Below, in pieces: positions 18,201 to 27,755 of a stretch of DNA of 64,000 bases. Made by a program: the position numbers and the translations under genes. Position 1 is the first letter of the stretch; each line of letters begins with the position of its first letter. Below the pieces are notes generated by a model, which ran no database searches, had not been told where the DNA came from, and saw nothing but the letters and a program-made list of their open reading frames with translations. Source of the stretch: Chryseomicrobium aureum (GTDB lineage: Bacteria > Bacillota > Bacilli > Bacillales_A > Planococcaceae); assembly GCF_016909155.1 (NCBI RefSeq), contig NZ_JAFBFG010000012.1:1-64000 (forward strand). The letters run 5' to 3'.

Positions 18201-19055
18201 GATTATGACGGTGATACGCAATTAGTAAATCTCGATATTCGAGAAGAAGGTTCTGGCTTTGATCGACTGGAAGTAGTGGTTGATGGTAAGGTGGCAAAAA
18301 CAATCTATTCTACTATTGAAACAATTGATTTGAATGAATTTGAAGGTTCATCAGTACAACTAGTGGTTTGGGATGTTGCTGGTAATTCAAGTTCAAGTCA
18401 AATTGTTGGAGAATCAGTAGACAACAGTGATTCTACAACTCCATCCACACCGGTAGAACCAGATTCAACGCAAGATGAGACATGGAAATCTAGTTATGAT
18501 GCACCGGTTGTATCAATTAAATCACCTGGTTTCTTCTCCGTAAGCAGTCAAAAAAATGTTGTGGTAACAGGTCAAGTAACAGACAACTCTAAAGTAGTGT
18601 CCGTCAAGGTAAACGGTCAAATTGCGAGTTTTGATGGTCTGAATTATTCAGCGCCTCTATCGTTTAAAGACGGTGTACATGTTCTACGGGTAGAAGCTTT
18701 AGATGATGAAGGTAATGAAACTTCTGTTCAACGACAAATTTTCGTTGACACGACTCCTGCTACAATTTCTACAAAAACGAAGAAGTTTGTAGCTGCTTCT
18801 AATGCAACAAGTTTCGAGTTACCAGTAACGGTCAAAGACAATTTTGATGAAATTCGTTTATATCTCAATGATAGTGAGATTTATTACAATGCTCAATCAG
18901 AGCCTTATGGCATGACTCCTTTCTCTCGTACTACAACTTTATCCGTTCCATTAACAGGTGCATCTACAACTGCAACCATTAAAGCAGTTGATTTGGCTGG
19001 GAACGAAACTGAGTTTAAGGTCACTATTGATAAATCTTCTAAAGGTAAGAAATAA
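15273..19055 (+). CDS. Large secreted S8 serine protease with PA insert and Ig-like repeats
   Basis: 1260 residues from a GTG at 15273, behind a GGGGGAAA ribosome site. Order: signal peptide (about 1-30), I9-type propeptide (about 60-165), S8 catalytic domain with D196 ('VIDSGIDPSH'), H263 ('MHGQHVSG') and S587 ('MSGTSMAAPHVAG'), split by a protease-associated (PA) insert at about 410-560, then Fn3-like domains (about 660-860), a FlgD-like Ig segment starting 'FSPNGDGRQDT' (about 868) and Ig-like repeats to the end. This is the Vpr/lactocepin architecture. No LPXTG, SLH or other anchor is seen, so it is probably released or held by the basic tail. A cell-envelope or extracellular protein-degrading role is inferred. 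Confidence 0.93.
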   Translation: MNQKKTIVIAMATALALSTASFGAPSSQASTELSKHISSFSQQKPQLPTNLLLQVPQDENEVVRVIVEMEEAPGIEEATKLGKRYKDLSETEQTAIETKIKGKQNKVKENAKKKVKGIQFKQEFTTAFNGFSAEVTAKELENLADVEGVKAVYEALEYTRPVETPEMTSSKELVQAQLAWEQYNFKGEGMVIGVIDSGIDPSHRDFVLSEDTNEELESKEISKLVRQGKIEAGKYFSDKIPFGYNYMDDNTEVRDLGPGASMHGQHVSGTVGANGDESNGGIKGVAPESQILALKVFGNDPEFPSTFGDIYVKAIDDAIKLGADVINMSLGSTAGYQNGDSPEQQAVSRAQKNGMIVSISAGNSDMFGSGTWYPSTENQDYGLTGSPSVSKDSFGVASFENSVLAAKGFSYQVNGADAGEALYLLANDVEPKADTEFELVDAGFGLPEDFNGKDLSGKYALVSRGQISFVEKGLNALNAGAAGVIVYNNAAGTINMASDPSITIPYMSALQTDGLAMKNELTAGNKVSVTFDGRIVNTANPEAGKMSSFTSWGPTPNLDFKPEITAPGGNIYSTLNNDTYGLMSGTSMAAPHVAGGSALVLERVDREFKAKGAKRSLLAKNLLMNTAKPIELTPGEYVSPRRQGAGIMQLANALETDVLVTNKETGEAKVALKEIENGKFEFTLNVENFGKTEKTYNVGLQLQSDAPVNVGGGKFVTISNDSRYGSYVFTEGTENSEEDSYEYKANFENSITLKGKESKELKFVVDASYSQWLKDYFTNGYFIDGFVTLTDATPTEEDEVLQPLVVPFFGFNGSWDDAPIFDNDLWEEEDTFWGFQGLYTPTANGLSPLLGKSSAEDSVDPNSFAFSPNGDGRQDTVQPILSLMRNAKEFQVNVVDATGQVVRTLRNDYDLRKNYIASNPYVFNSGYSWDGKLNGTIAQDGQYKIQLKAKVDFKDAQWQVKEYSLYLDTTSPELYTDYDGDTQLVNLDIREEGSGFDRLEVVVDGKVAKTIYSTIETIDLNEFEGSSVQLVVWDVAGNSSSSQIVGESVDNSDSTTPSTPVEPDSTQDETWKSSYDAPVVSIKSPGFFSVSSQKNVVVTGQVTDNSKVVSVKVNGQIASFDGLNYSAPLSFKDGVHVLRVEALDDEGNETSVQRQIFVDTTPATISTKTKKFVAASNATSFELPVTVKDNFDEIRLYLNDSEIYYNAQSEPYGMTPFSRTTTLSVPLTGASTTATIKAVDLAGNETEFKVTIDKSSKGKK

Positions 19056-19062
19056 ACTCAAT

Positions 19063-19092
19063 AAAAAAAGCCGCCAGCGCTGGCGGCTTTTT
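19063..19092. terminator. Bidirectional terminator
   Basis: Runs of A, then GCCGCCAGC and GCTGGCGGC, then T5. It lies between the convergent S8 protease and a small membrane protein gene. Confidence 0.92.
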
Positions 19093-19096
19093 CTAA

Positions 19097-19387
19097 TTAT
19101 TCTTTTCTTGTTAAAACTTCAAGCGCATAAATCACAGCAGTGATTGTATGGAATGCCCATCCAACGAATGGAATCCAAGCGATTACGCTCGTGACCATTC
19201 CAAATATCGCCCCAAGTTTTGCTCCATTGTTTTTAAGCGCTAAAACTAATACAACAGCGTGAATGACAAAGCCAAGTCCAAGAGCACTATACCCTGTTGA
19301 AACTACTATCGTTCCTCCAAGAATAGGAATCGCTAAAATCACTTGAAAAATCAATGCAATGATCTTTGCAACGCGTAAATTACTCAT
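19097..19387 (-). CDS. Small hypothetical membrane protein
   Basis: 96 residues with three hydrophobic helices (about 5-28, 32-52 and 58-90). It resembles short Bacilli membrane proteins with Gly-rich helices, with no known role. A GGAGCG ribosome site lies 7 bases before the ATG. Monocistronic, sharing a terminator with the protease. Confidence 0.7.
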   Translation of the reverse strand: MSNLRVAKIIALIFQVILAIPILGGTIVVSTGYSALGLGFVIHAVVLVLALKNNGAKLGAIFGMVTSVIAWIPFVGWAFHTITAVIYALEVLTRKE

Positions 19388-19443
19388 AATGTTCGCTCCT
19401 TTAAGTATGATGACTAACTATACGGTTGATAAATGAAATGGTT

Positions 19444-20070
19444 TCATTTAGTGTCCATCAATTTAACTAGTTCTTTAAACGTAGTTATCTTTTCATCATA
19501 GTCTTCAGGTGTTCCAAACCCGTAACTTGCAAAGATAAATGGAATTCCTGCGTGGCGAGCTGCGTCGAGATCACCTTGTGTATCTCCTACATAAACTGCT
19601 TGATCAATTGAATTCCGTTCCATTACGAGGAGTATATTTTCCCCTTTAGACAAGCCTGTTCGACCAGGATTTTCATAGTCTTTAAAATAAGATTCTAAGC
19701 CATGTGCTTCGTAAAATGCTTCAATGTAGCCGTCTTCACAGTTCGAGACAATATAGAGGTCATGTTGTTTGGCTAGTAGTTTTAAAGTTGCTTCTAAATG
19801 ATCAAATAGCTTTCCACCCTTTTGGCGAATCAGTTTCTGATCAACTACCGCACAAGCATCCATTAACTGTTTGCGGCGTTCAAGTGTTTCATCTGGAAAT
19901 AACTTCTCCGCAATGACGGGTATTTGCAAGCCCATTAAATTCCCGATGTCTTCTTTCGTAAATCCAGAATGGTCTGGGATATGGTGTTGGATGGCTTCCG
20001 TCCAGGCTTCTGCGATCGTCTGACGAGAATCCCACAGCGTACCGTCTAAATCAAAAATAATGCTTTTCAT
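19444..20070 (-). CDS. HAD-superfamily hydrolase (phosphoglycolate phosphatase-like)
   Basis: 208 residues with HAD motifs: '[10 protein letters not shown]' (nucleophile Asp, residue 7), '[10 protein letters not shown]' (motif II), a Lys in 'GLSKGEN' and '[11 protein letters not shown]' (motif IV). The helical cap between residues 15 and 85 is of the type seen in Gph/PGMB proteins. It removes phosphate from a small molecule; the substrate cannot be told. It overlaps the upstream UPF0316 gene by 4 bases, so the two are co-transcribed. Confidence 0.86.
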   Translation of the reverse strand: MKSIIFDLDGTLWDSRQTIAEAWTEAIQHHIPDHSGFTKEDIGNLMGLQIPVIAEKLFPDETLERRKQLMDACAVVDQKLIRQKGGKLFDHLEATLKLLAKQHDLYIVSNCEDGYIEAFYEAHGLESYFKDYENPGRTGLSKGENILLVMERNSIDQAVYVGDTQGDLDAARHAGIPFIFASYGFGTPEDYDEKITTFKELVKLMDTK

Positions 20071-20624
20071 TGTGCACCTCCCTGCTGCTTCTCTTTTGCG
20101 AGTTTCCGATTCCGTTTCATTGACTTTGTAATATATCCGCCTTTAAAGTTACGAGGCTCATACGAGACGATAAATGCATTAGGTTCATACTCACTGACGA
20201 TTCGAATAAATTCTTGCTCTCTGTCACGTCTAGCCGTACAGTCTAGGCGGTAACGTCGTGCTTCATTCATCCCCTCCACTTCAGATGTTGAAACACTAAA
20301 CCCTTCACTGCGAAGTCGATCAATCATTTCTTCATTCTTGTTCATCACATTTACTTCCAATGAAACAAATCCTATTGCAAGTCGTTGCTCGAGGGTTTGG
20401 CCTAAATAAATCCCTATACCGAAACCTAGTGCATAAGAAACCATATTCATATAGTTTGAAAGATCACTAAATACGATTCCAAGAGCTACTACATAGATAA
20501 TTCCTTCTAATATTCCAAAGCTAGCTGCTTTTGCTTTCATTCCCTTAACCATCATGATAGTTCGTAATGTAAGTATTGGAACATAGATCAGCTGTGCGAT
20601 AAAGATAATCACAGCATCCACCAT
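20067..20624 (-). CDS. UPF0316 (DUF2179/YebE-like) membrane protein
   Basis: 185 residues: three membrane helices (about 3-95), then a soluble domain with '[20 protein letters not shown]' and '[15 protein letters not shown]', the pattern of the UPF0316 family, whose C-terminal part is a DUF2179-type ferredoxin-like domain. A basic tail follows. Function unknown. First gene of a pair with the HAD hydrolase. Confidence 0.85.
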   Translation of the reverse strand: MVDAVIIFIAQLIYVPILTLRTIMMVKGMKAKAASFGILEGIIYVVALGIVFSDLSNYMNMVSYALGFGIGIYLGQTLEQRLAIGFVSLEVNVMNKNEEMIDRLRSEGFSVSTSEVEGMNEARRYRLDCTARRDREQEFIRIVSEYEPNAFIVSYEPRNFKGGYITKSMKRNRKLAKEKQQGGAQ

Positions 20625-20804
20625 TTAACCACTTCCTTAATCGGTTTTGATTTGTCTAGTCTACCAGTACATCTTCACCCCATGCAAGAACTTAGGAATA
20701 TACTCCCTATTTTTGGATTGCAAGTTTACGTATTGAGTAGCGGTGGAACTGTAGGAGTGGCAGCACATTTTCACATTCCTAAAAAACAAGGAGGCAATTC
20801 ATTT

Positions 20805-21143
20805 ATGGAAAATCGTTATTACAGAACGTTTGACAATGAGCAAGACCTTCAAAATGAAATGGATAGATTACGTGCAGAGGGATATACGGATGAAGACATG
20901 TATGTTATGTCAAAACGCGAGGACCGGATGAGTATTTATAGAGGTCACAATGACCATGAAGGCCATGAAAAAGAAGGTCTATGGGAGAAATTCAAAGAAT
21001 TTGTTACCGGAGACGATGAGTCAAATGAACATTTTAATCGCATGAGTTTTGAGGAAAGTGAACGAAAACAATATTATGATGATGTTAACAATGGAAAGCA
21101 TTTGCTTTATGCGGACCGGGAATACGGTAGACGCCCGCTCTAA
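20805..21143 (+). CDS. YflT/GspM-like general stress protein
   Basis: 112 residues from the ATG at 20805, chosen because GGAGG lies about 12 bases upstream; longer in-frame readings have no ribosome site. The N-terminal part, 'YYRTFDNEQDLQNEMDRLRA' then 'GYTDEDMYVMSK', is the heat-induced stress protein YflT domain. Charged C-terminal half with 'FKEFVTGDDESNEHF'. Relatives are SigB-controlled in B. subtilis. A loose SigB-like -35 (GTTTAC) is present upstream but the -10 is poor, so SigB control is not shown. Confidence 0.82.
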   Translation: MENRYYRTFDNEQDLQNEMDRLRAEGYTDEDMYVMSKREDRMSIYRGHNDHEGHEKEGLWEKFKEFVTGDDESNEHFNRMSFEESERKQYYDDVNNGKHLLYADREYGRRPL

Positions 21144-21175
21144 AGCACTAAAAGCTGCCTTAACTAAATGCATAC

Positions 21176-21206
21176 AAAAAGAGCGCTGGTTGGACAGCGC
21201 TCTTTT
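21176..21206. terminator. Bidirectional terminator
   Basis: A5, GAGCGCTG and CAGCGCTC, T4. It serves the stress gene and, 70 bases further on, can stop transcripts of the convergent nuclease gene. Confidence 0.88.
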
Positions 21207-21274
21207 CTATGCCAGACAATGGTTGGCACTAAGTAGTACGTTTTAGAATTAAAATAGTTTCACAAGAATAGAAA

Positions 21275-24200
21275 TTAATTTAATCCAAATACCATCTCTG
21301 CCCACTGTGGGTTATCGATGAACGGATTGCGATTTTCTTGTGCTTCAAATATACGATTGTTGCGTTCGATCTCAACAGCATCTACTGGATCAAGTTTGTG
21401 CCACTCAAGTAAAACAGAAAGCTTCCCATGGTATGGAGCTGAACCATTATTTACTTTTTCATTCAGCTCTAAATCCACACGATCTGTTTCATCATAGCGA
21501 GTCGCCATGTAGAATAACATACGCGCCACATCCCCTTTTACTCGTGTAGGTGGCTCGAATGAATCGCCATCTCGCTTACAATCTGGACAGTTAGTAACAG
21601 GAGTACCGCCCCAATCAAAGTCAAGATTTCCACGTGAACTGTTTACTTGAACATCAGTTGCACGTAAGTGATGGATATCTGTTCCAGGACCATTGCTAGT
21701 CCCAAAGTTACCATGAGACTTTGCCCAAACGTGTTCACGATTCCAGTCACCAACATTTCCTCCATTACGGTCTTTTGAACGTGAAACGCCAGAATAGAAT
21801 AAAGAAACGTTGTTTGTGTTGTTTGGATCCTCGTCTGTATATTTTAAAGCTGTCCAGACTTGGGAATACGATAATACGATTTGCTCGTCAATAATGTCGT
21901 GAAGCGCGTCTTTCAGCGCTTCACCTGTTAGATTTGCAAGCCCCGTGTAATACCCATCAACCGAATCGTAGCTCACTGGATCGACTGGGTCAACTGGATC
22001 TGTTGGTTGTTCAGGTTCTTCTGGTTGAGCTGGCGTATTCATCGTATCAATAAAGGTGATGTTCTGTTCCGAAGCACCTTTAGTATATGAAATCTTTCCA
22101 ACATTAAATGCATTTCTTAACTCAATTTTTTCTTTACCTGAAATCACGATTTCTTTAATAACGGTTCCTTCTAAATCATATTGAGCATTTGATTTGTTAG
22201 GATTCAATAGAACTGTACGATCCTCTAGCCCACTTCCTGTAATACCTGCAACCTGCGATTTGACTTCAATCCCGTTATTAATACGCACATTTTCTCCGAT
22301 AGTCACATGTGTGTTCGGAGTAGCGACCACAAGCTTACCTGTCTTCGTATTTTCATAACGAAGGTAGCGATCATAAACTAGTGGTGGAACCGGTGGGATT
22401 ACTTCCTTCGTAAAGTCTACTTGAATAAGAACTGGGTCATGGTCAGAAGCTCGTCCATGCTCTTCCATTTTATTTGCATTGATATGCAAAATATCAACGA
22501 CTGTTTTTTCAAGTAAGTTTTTCGTTACTAGGATGTGATCAAGAACTTGATTGTTTCCTTGGTAGTAGTACGTGAAACGGTCTTCTACCGGTACTTGTTC
22601 AATCATGTTGACTAAAATATCACCTTTAAGTGCTGCAAGTGCTGGAGTGAATTCAAAGTCATTCATATCCCCTGCCACTACTACGTTTAGGTCAGGATTT
22701 TTGTCGAGCCCTTTTTGGATGAAGCTATTAATCATTTTGGCAAGTTCGATACGTTCAGGTTCAGAGCCCAATACCGGTGGTTGATTTTTACCAAACAAGC
22801 CTTGGTCCCCGCCCTTAGAGTTTAAGTGAGCTGTAATCACTACAACTTTCTCACCATTGAACATAAATTCAGCAGCAAGGGGTTTACGTGTGTTCGGTTG
22901 TGGAAGATCTAAAATACGACCTGGATTCAATGTTAAAGAGCCAGAATCTGTCCACTGCGTTGCCTGGGTTGAAGTTCCTTTCGTACCTGGAACTAGTTCT
23001 ACACGATCTGCATTGTATAAGTATCCAACACGAATGTTTCCGCCCGGTTGCCCACCATCTTGATTGTGAACAGGTGCAATATCTGTATACGAATACTCTG
23101 GACCACCAGCAGCTTTAATCGCTGCAATTAAACGCTCATAGGACTGAGATGCATCTGGATTTCCTGAATCTACAGAACCATCGTTATCTTGTACTTCTAC
23201 AAGTCCGATAATATCTGGAGATTTCATTTTGTCCACGAACGATTTCGCAATGCGTTCAACTTTTTCGTCCGATGTTTGAGAAGCGTTTGCTGAGAAGTTT
23301 TCTACATTATAAGTAGCAACTGTCAGTTTTTCATCCGCTACTTCAATGGAAGTTGTTTCATCTGGATGTGTACCTTCAATTAATTCTGGTAATTGCTCGA
23401 CAGATGTAAAGACTTTATAGTTCCCAAATCCATAGCCCACAACACCAACAGGAGCTGTTGCAAAACGATCTCCTGATTTTGCAACATACGATTCATTGTC
23501 AATATCAAAGATGACACGTTCTGGATTGTAATCGTCTGCTGAAATAGTGATTCCACCAAGCAGGTTCAACTCGTTATTTGTCGCTTCAGTGTTCACGACA
23601 ATTACTTCACCAAACTTCTGTGGTCCAACGATATGAGCGTTTGGAACAGATACGCGCATTCCCTCTAATGACTCCCAGAAATCAATCCCATCTTCATCTG
23701 GATCAAACGAAGTTAAGTTATCGTTATCAATAATTTTTGTAGGTGGCATACGATCAACGCCGATACGAATTGGTTCAGGTAGTTCTGCTGTTCCAATTTT
23801 TGATACTGTAGAATTCCCGATACGTGTAATTGGTAGGTCTGTCTGACGGTTATCGGAATACCCTTCATAGAAATTTTCTTGAACAGTTCCACTTACAGTG
23901 ATTAGATCACCTACTTTGTAAGTAGAAGCTGCATTTGGTAAGTTGACCGCAATCCCCTCTGCAGTTGCAGGGTTATCGTCAGGGTCCACAGTTTGAATAA
24001 AGAAGTTCGCTGAGTTATAGAAGTGAGTGATAACGCCCGTCACTCCTGCCACACCAGCACCAGTGTATGGAGAATAGTGATCTTCTCCTTGAATTTCTTC
24101 AATTGTTACATTTTCAGTCTTTAAAACAGTAAATTTAAATGAGAATACTTCTGATGTTTCAGAAGATGTCACTGCAATCGCCTTGATTGTAGTAGTTTCT

Positions 24201-25846
24201 TCAAGAACGATAGGACCTTCATAAACTGTACTCTCTGTCGTTGGTGTAGAACCATCAAGAGTATAGTAAATTGTTGCATTTTCCCACTCTGTTAGAAGTT
24301 CAATGGCTTGACCCTCATTTACTGCACCCGGGAAAACATTTGTAAATACAGCAGGTTTTGTAGAAAGTTCAAAGCTTGATGCACCTGTTGTTTTCAATTG
24401 GAATGTCGTATTGAACGTACCTGCAATCCCGTAAATGTCCAAAATGTCTCCATTTGAATATTGACGAATAAAGTCTTCATATGTGTAGCCATTTCGGTTG
24501 TCATTGCGCACTACTACAGATGAACCATCTTCTGTAGTTGCTGTGAATTCGATTGTTCCAAATCCAGGATCACGTAAATTTGAGACAACAGCTTCTTCAA
24601 GAAGTAAACGTTCCCCTTGCGTAGAAGCATTTACACCTGAAGCTGGTACAACCTGCACTTCTGGTAATGGATTGTTTGTATCTAGCTTAGTAATCGTGGG
24701 GTTCGTGATTTGTAATTCATTTTGGAAAGCATCAAGAGTTCCTTGGATTTGAATACGGTCACCCTGCTTCACACCAGTATCAGTAGTTGTATAAACATAG
24801 ATACCTGCAGTAGCATCTTGAATATAGAAGCCATTGTTACCGAACTTCGCAATGTCCGTTGTTACAATTCCTTCTGTAACTACAGAAGATTTTAAAGTCG
24901 CAGCTCGTACTTCTGCTACAGTCTGGCTTTGAATCAGAGTATAGCTATACGTTTGAATAGCACTAGTTTCCAAACCATCTTTTTTTGCAATAGCTTTAAT
25001 TGTAGTTGCTCCATTGATTTCAATAGGCATTGTGTAGACTTGCGTTGCTTGATTTGAGTCAGAAGGGTCAGACCCATCTACTGTGTAATAAATCGTAGCA
25101 TCTTTTGTAGTTGTGGCAAGCGTGACTTGTGTACCTGTAACCACAGCGCCAGCACCTGGAGTAGCCGTTACATTTGCCACTTTTGTTTCAGCCGGTGGCG
25201 GTGTACCCTCTCCACCTTCCATTACATGTGAACCTAAGAACGTAAATGTATCAATTGGATGACTATCCCACTCTACTGATGGATCAAACGCATTTGACGC
25301 ATCTTTATCACCAGTCGTGATTGAAGATTTGCGGACCAATGTTTGATTGACAGTTGACACACCATTGACTGACCAACTTGTTGATGGTTGGAATCCAATT
25401 TGACCGAATGAATCAATTATTTCACCATTTTTCTTAAGAAGTACTGTATCATCTCCATTAAAATTAGTAGTTCCTGACACTTTATCTCCTAGAGCCTTTA
25501 ATCCTTGAACTGCGCTAGTATGAAATAAAACATAAACATCTCCACTTCCTAAAGTCCCTGATAGATTTTCTACGCTTTGTGCAGATGCATTACCGTTCGA
25601 GTATAATTCCACAACGTAACCATCTAAATTAACATTTGCTCCAGTCCCATTATAAATTTCAAGAGCTTTATTATTACTGCTACCCTCAATGTATTCTGAG
25701 AAAAATAAGTCATCCGCTAATATCGAACCTTCTAATTTACTTTCAGCTTGAGCGTTAGGTATGTATGGTATTACTAATGAAACTACTAAAGCAAACGCCA
25801 AAATCAACTTACTGATTGCATGATTGAAAATCTTCAAAATTTTCAT
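21275..25846 (-). CDS. Giant secreted multidomain nuclease (LTD, OB, EEP and endonuclease I domains)
   Basis: 1523 residues. In order: signal peptide (about 1-34), lamin-tail domain (about 40-165, 'FFSEYIEGSSNNKALEIYNG'), chitobiase-C-type repeat (about 215-300, 'YYTVDGSDP'), an OB-fold YhcR-like segment (about 305-490), a second chitobiase-C repeat (about 505-570, 'YYTLDGSTP'), another OB-like segment, an endonuclease/exonuclease/phosphatase domain (about 835-1150, 'TVATYNVENF', 'VAGDMNDFEF' and 'GRASDHDPV') and a C-terminal endonuclease I domain (about 1270-1520, 'NREHVWAKSHGNFG'). Thus two independent nuclease centres are joined in one exported chain, similar to B. subtilis YhcR plus a BsnA-like unit. 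Likely degrades environmental DNA/RNA for phosphate or nucleosides. A consensus cre site upstream suggests CcpA control. No wall anchor seen. Confidence 0.92.
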   Translation of the reverse strand: MKILKIFNHAISKLILAFALVVSLVIPYIPNAQAESKLEGSILADDLFFSEYIEGSSNNKALEIYNGTGANVNLDGYVVELYSNGNASAQSVENLSGTLGSGDVYVLFHTSAVQGLKALGDKVSGTTNFNGDDTVLLKKNGEIIDSFGQIGFQPSTSWSVNGVSTVNQTLVRKSSITTGDKDASNAFDPSVEWDSHPIDTFTFLGSHVMEGGEGTPPPAETKVANVTATPGAGAVVTGTQVTLATTTKDATIYYTVDGSDPSDSNQATQVYTMPIEINGATTIKAIAKKDGLETSAIQTYSYTLIQSQTVAEVRAATLKSSVVTEGIVTTDIAKFGNNGFYIQDATAGIYVYTTTDTGVKQGDRIQIQGTLDAFQNELQITNPTITKLDTNNPLPEVQVVPASGVNASTQGERLLLEEAVVSNLRDPGFGTIEFTATTEDGSSVVVRNDNRNGYTYEDFIRQYSNGDILDIYGIAGTFNTTFQLKTTGASSFELSTKPAVFTNVFPGAVNEGQAIELLTEWENATIYYTLDGSTPTTESTVYEGPIVLEETTTIKAIAVTSSETSEVFSFKFTVLKTENVTIEEIQGEDHYSPYTGAGVAGVTGVITHFYNSANFFIQTVDPDDNPATAEGIAVNLPNAASTYKVGDLITVSGTVQENFYEGYSDNRQTDLPITRIGNSTVSKIGTAELPEPIRIGVDRMPPTKIIDNDNLTSFDPDEDGIDFWESLEGMRVSVPNAHIVGPQKFGEVIVVNTEATNNELNLLGGITISADDYNPERVIFDIDNESYVAKSGDRFATAPVGVVGYGFGNYKVFTSVEQLPELIEGTHPDETTSIEVADEKLTVATYNVENFSANASQTSDEKVERIAKSFVDKMKSPDIIGLVEVQDNDGSVDSGNPDASQSYERLIAAIKAAGGPEYSYTDIAPVHNQDGGQPGGNIRVGYLYNADRVELVPGTKGTSTQATQWTDSGSLTLNPGRILDLPQPNTRKPLAAEFMFNGEKVVVITAHLNSKGGDQGLFGKNQPPVLGSEPERIELAKMINSFIQKGLDKNPDLNVVVAGDMNDFEFTPALAALKGDILVNMIEQVPVEDRFTYYYQGNNQVLDHILVTKNLLEKTVVDILHINANKMEEHGRASDHDPVLIQVDFTKEVIPPVPPLVYDRYLRYENTKTGKLVVATPNTHVTIGENVRINNGIEVKSQVAGITGSGLEDRTVLLNPNKSNAQYDLEGTVIKEIVISGKEKIELRNAFNVGKISYTKGASEQNITFIDTMNTPAQPEEPEQPTDPVDPVDPVSYDSVDGYYTGLANLTGEALKDALHDIIDEQIVLSYSQVWTALKYTDEDPNNTNNVSLFYSGVSRSKDRNGGNVGDWNREHVWAKSHGNFGTSNGPGTDIHHLRATDVQVNSSRGNLDFDWGGTPVTNCPDCKRDGDSFEPPTRVKGDVARMLFYMATRYDETDRVDLELNEKVNNGSAPYHGKLSVLLEWHKLDPVDAVEIERNNRIFEAQENRNPFIDNPQWAEMVFGLN

Positions 25847-25913
25847 CCTTTCAAATTTTTGTTTACTTACTTTTTTAGCATATCTGAATATTGTAAAGAA
25901 AACGTTATTGTTT

Positions 25914-25927
25914 TGTAAACGCTTTCA
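25914..25927 (-). promoter_or_regulatory. cre site (CcpA) upstream of the nuclease
   Basis: TGTAAACGCTTTCA matches the cre consensus TGWAANCGNTNWCA at all fixed positions. It lies 68 bases before the nuclease start codon, so it fits carbon-catabolite control of the secreted nuclease. Confidence 0.75.
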
Positions 25928-26089
25928 CTTTTTAACAAAAATAGGTCTGACGTATAGGTTAAATTAAATGCAATTTCAATTTCACATTTTCTCTCTTACA
26001 ATTAATTAGTCCTAAAGTTTCATTTTAATGAAATAGCAATTAAGATATACACCTCTATTATTCGAAGGACAAAAGAGTTTAAAGGGGGC

Positions 26090-26126
26090 AAAAAATCCTA
26101 CAACTAAATTTATCAGTTACAGGATT
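26090..26126 (-). terminator. Terminator behind the BCCT transporter
   Basis: On the minus strand, AATCCT-gt-AACT pairs with AGTT-gt-AGGATT, followed by a T-run. It lies 7 bases beyond the transporter stop codon. Confidence 0.75.
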
Positions 26127-26132
26127 CATTTG

Positions 26133-27755
26133 CTATTCTTTTTTAGTAGGGTTATTATCCTTTAAAGCCTCTAAAGGGGTGCGCTTTTTCTTTCTCGCAC
26201 GCAATTTCAAATAAATTGTAGGAGACTCATAGTCATCTGAGGCTTCAATGTCTCTATTAGATGCTCGCATGAACGACCATCCGAGTAAGAACATAATAAA
26301 AATCAGAGGGAATCCCCCTACTATACTGGCCGTTTGTAATGTATCAAGCCCACCAAGGAAGAGGAGTGAAAGTGGTAAGATGCACAATGTGAATGCCCAG
26401 AATAGTCGATTCCACAGTAAAGGCTCTCCATCAACAGATTTTTGAACGACAGAAGCAAGTATATACGACGAGGAGTCAAACGTTGTGGCTAAGAATATAA
26501 TGGAGAGCACTGTAAATACTAACACCATTAAGTAAGAGAAAGGCAATTGTGACACTACTGCAATAATCGTAGCAGCAGGACCATTGGTTTCCATAAAGCT
26601 AATGACATCAAATTGACCCGTGAGTTGTAAATGCAGACCGTAGTTCCCAAAGATTCCAAAGAACAGGACACACCCAAGAGTTCCGTAGATCATTGTTCCA
26701 AAAATCATTGAACGAATTGTTCTTCCTCTAGAAATACGAGCAATAAATAATCCAACGAACGGAGCATACACAAGCCACCAAGCCCAGTAAAACACTGTCC
26801 ACGCTTCCGGGAATCCACTTTCAGTAAATCCACCTAAATTCCCAAATGGCTCTGCCCATGTTGCCATTCTAAAGAAGTTATCTAAAATTAACCCAACTCC
26901 ATTAAAAGTAGTCTCCACTATAAAACGTGTAGGACCGAAGAATAATACAACCGCAAGTAGGAATAGTGCTAACCAGATATTTAAATCACTTAACACTTTT
27001 ATCCCTTTTTTCAAACCTGAGGCTGAGCTAATAGCAAATATAATTGTACATAACAACATAATAAGTGCTTGAGTAAGAAGGTTTACAGGAATGCCAGTCA
27101 AATAATTAACCCCTTCAGCAATCATCGGAGTTCCAAGAGCTAGTGTAGTACCTGCGCCCCCTAGTAAGCCGAATATAAATAAAATATCAATGATTTTACC
27201 AAGTGGACCGTCGACCCACTTTCCTAACACTGGTCGTACTGCTTCACTTACTTTAAGAACACTCTTTTTTCGTACATAATAGAAGTAAGCAATTGGAAGT
27301 GCAGGAAGTGTGTAAATAGCCCAGGCAATCGGTCCCCAATGGAACATTCCATAAGCCGTTGCCCAAGGGATAGCTTCTGGAGATTCTGGCTCTAAACCAA
27401 ATGGAGGTCCCTGATAGTAATAGACCCACTCAATCACAGACCAATATAAAATACTTGATCCAATACCGGCAGCAAATAACATCGCAGCCCAGGAAAACGT
27501 ATTGAATTCTGGTTCTTCCCCTTCTTCTCCTAATTTAATATGTCCATTTTTACTGAATGCAACAAAAATTAAAAAGAAGAATGCACCTAATCCCATCGCA
27601 AGATACAAGATTCCAAAATTTGTTGTCATATATTCGTTTGCTAGACCAACAATTACTCTACCTGATTCAGGAAAGAACACGAGTGGCAATGTGACTGCCA
27701 TCAAAAGTAAAAATGCACCTATAAATGTTGGCCAATCAATTATCTTTGATTTCAT
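26133..27755 (-). CDS. BCCT-family transporter (betaine/carnitine/choline type)
   Basis: 540 residues with 12 predicted membrane helices and the BCCT core block 'MFHWGPIAWAIYTLPALPIA' near residue 140. Such carriers import quaternary ammonium compounds with Na+ or H+, usually as osmoprotectants. A charged C-terminal tail ('LRARKKKRTPLEALK') could be an osmosensing segment as in related carriers. The substrate cannot be assigned: the usual 'GISAW' of glycine-betaine carriers reads 'GPIAW' here. GAAAGGAG ribosome site. Divergent from the dicarboxylate/amino-acid symporter. A near-palindrome GTACAAGTGTAC lies just upstream. Confidence 0.9.
   Translation of the reverse strand: MKSKIIDWPTFIGAFLLLMAVTLPLVFFPESGRVIVGLANEYMTTNFGILYLAMGLGAFFFLIFVAFSKNGHIKLGEEGEEPEFNTFSWAAMLFAAGIGSSILYWSVIEWVYYYQGPPFGLEPESPEAIPWATAYGMFHWGPIAWAIYTLPALPIAYFYYVRKKSVLKVSEAVRPVLGKWVDGPLGKIIDILFIFGLLGGAGTTLALGTPMIAEGVNYLTGIPVNLLTQALIMLLCTIIFAISSASGLKKGIKVLSDLNIWLALFLLAVVLFFGPTRFIVETTFNGVGLILDNFFRMATWAEPFGNLGGFTESGFPEAWTVFYWAWWLVYAPFVGLFIARISRGRTIRSMIFGTMIYGTLGCVLFFGIFGNYGLHLQLTGQFDVISFMETNGPAATIIAVVSQLPFSYLMVLVFTVLSIIFLATTFDSSSYILASVVQKSVDGEPLLWNRLFWAFTLCILPLSLLFLGGLDTLQTASIVGGFPLIFIMFLLGWSFMRASNRDIEASDDYESPTIYLKLRARKKKRTPLEALKDNNPTKKE

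Noticed and set aside
20724-20748. SigB promoter before the YflT-like gene
   Set aside because: GTTTAC is acceptable as -35, but the -10 (GTGGAA) does not match GGGTAT well enough.
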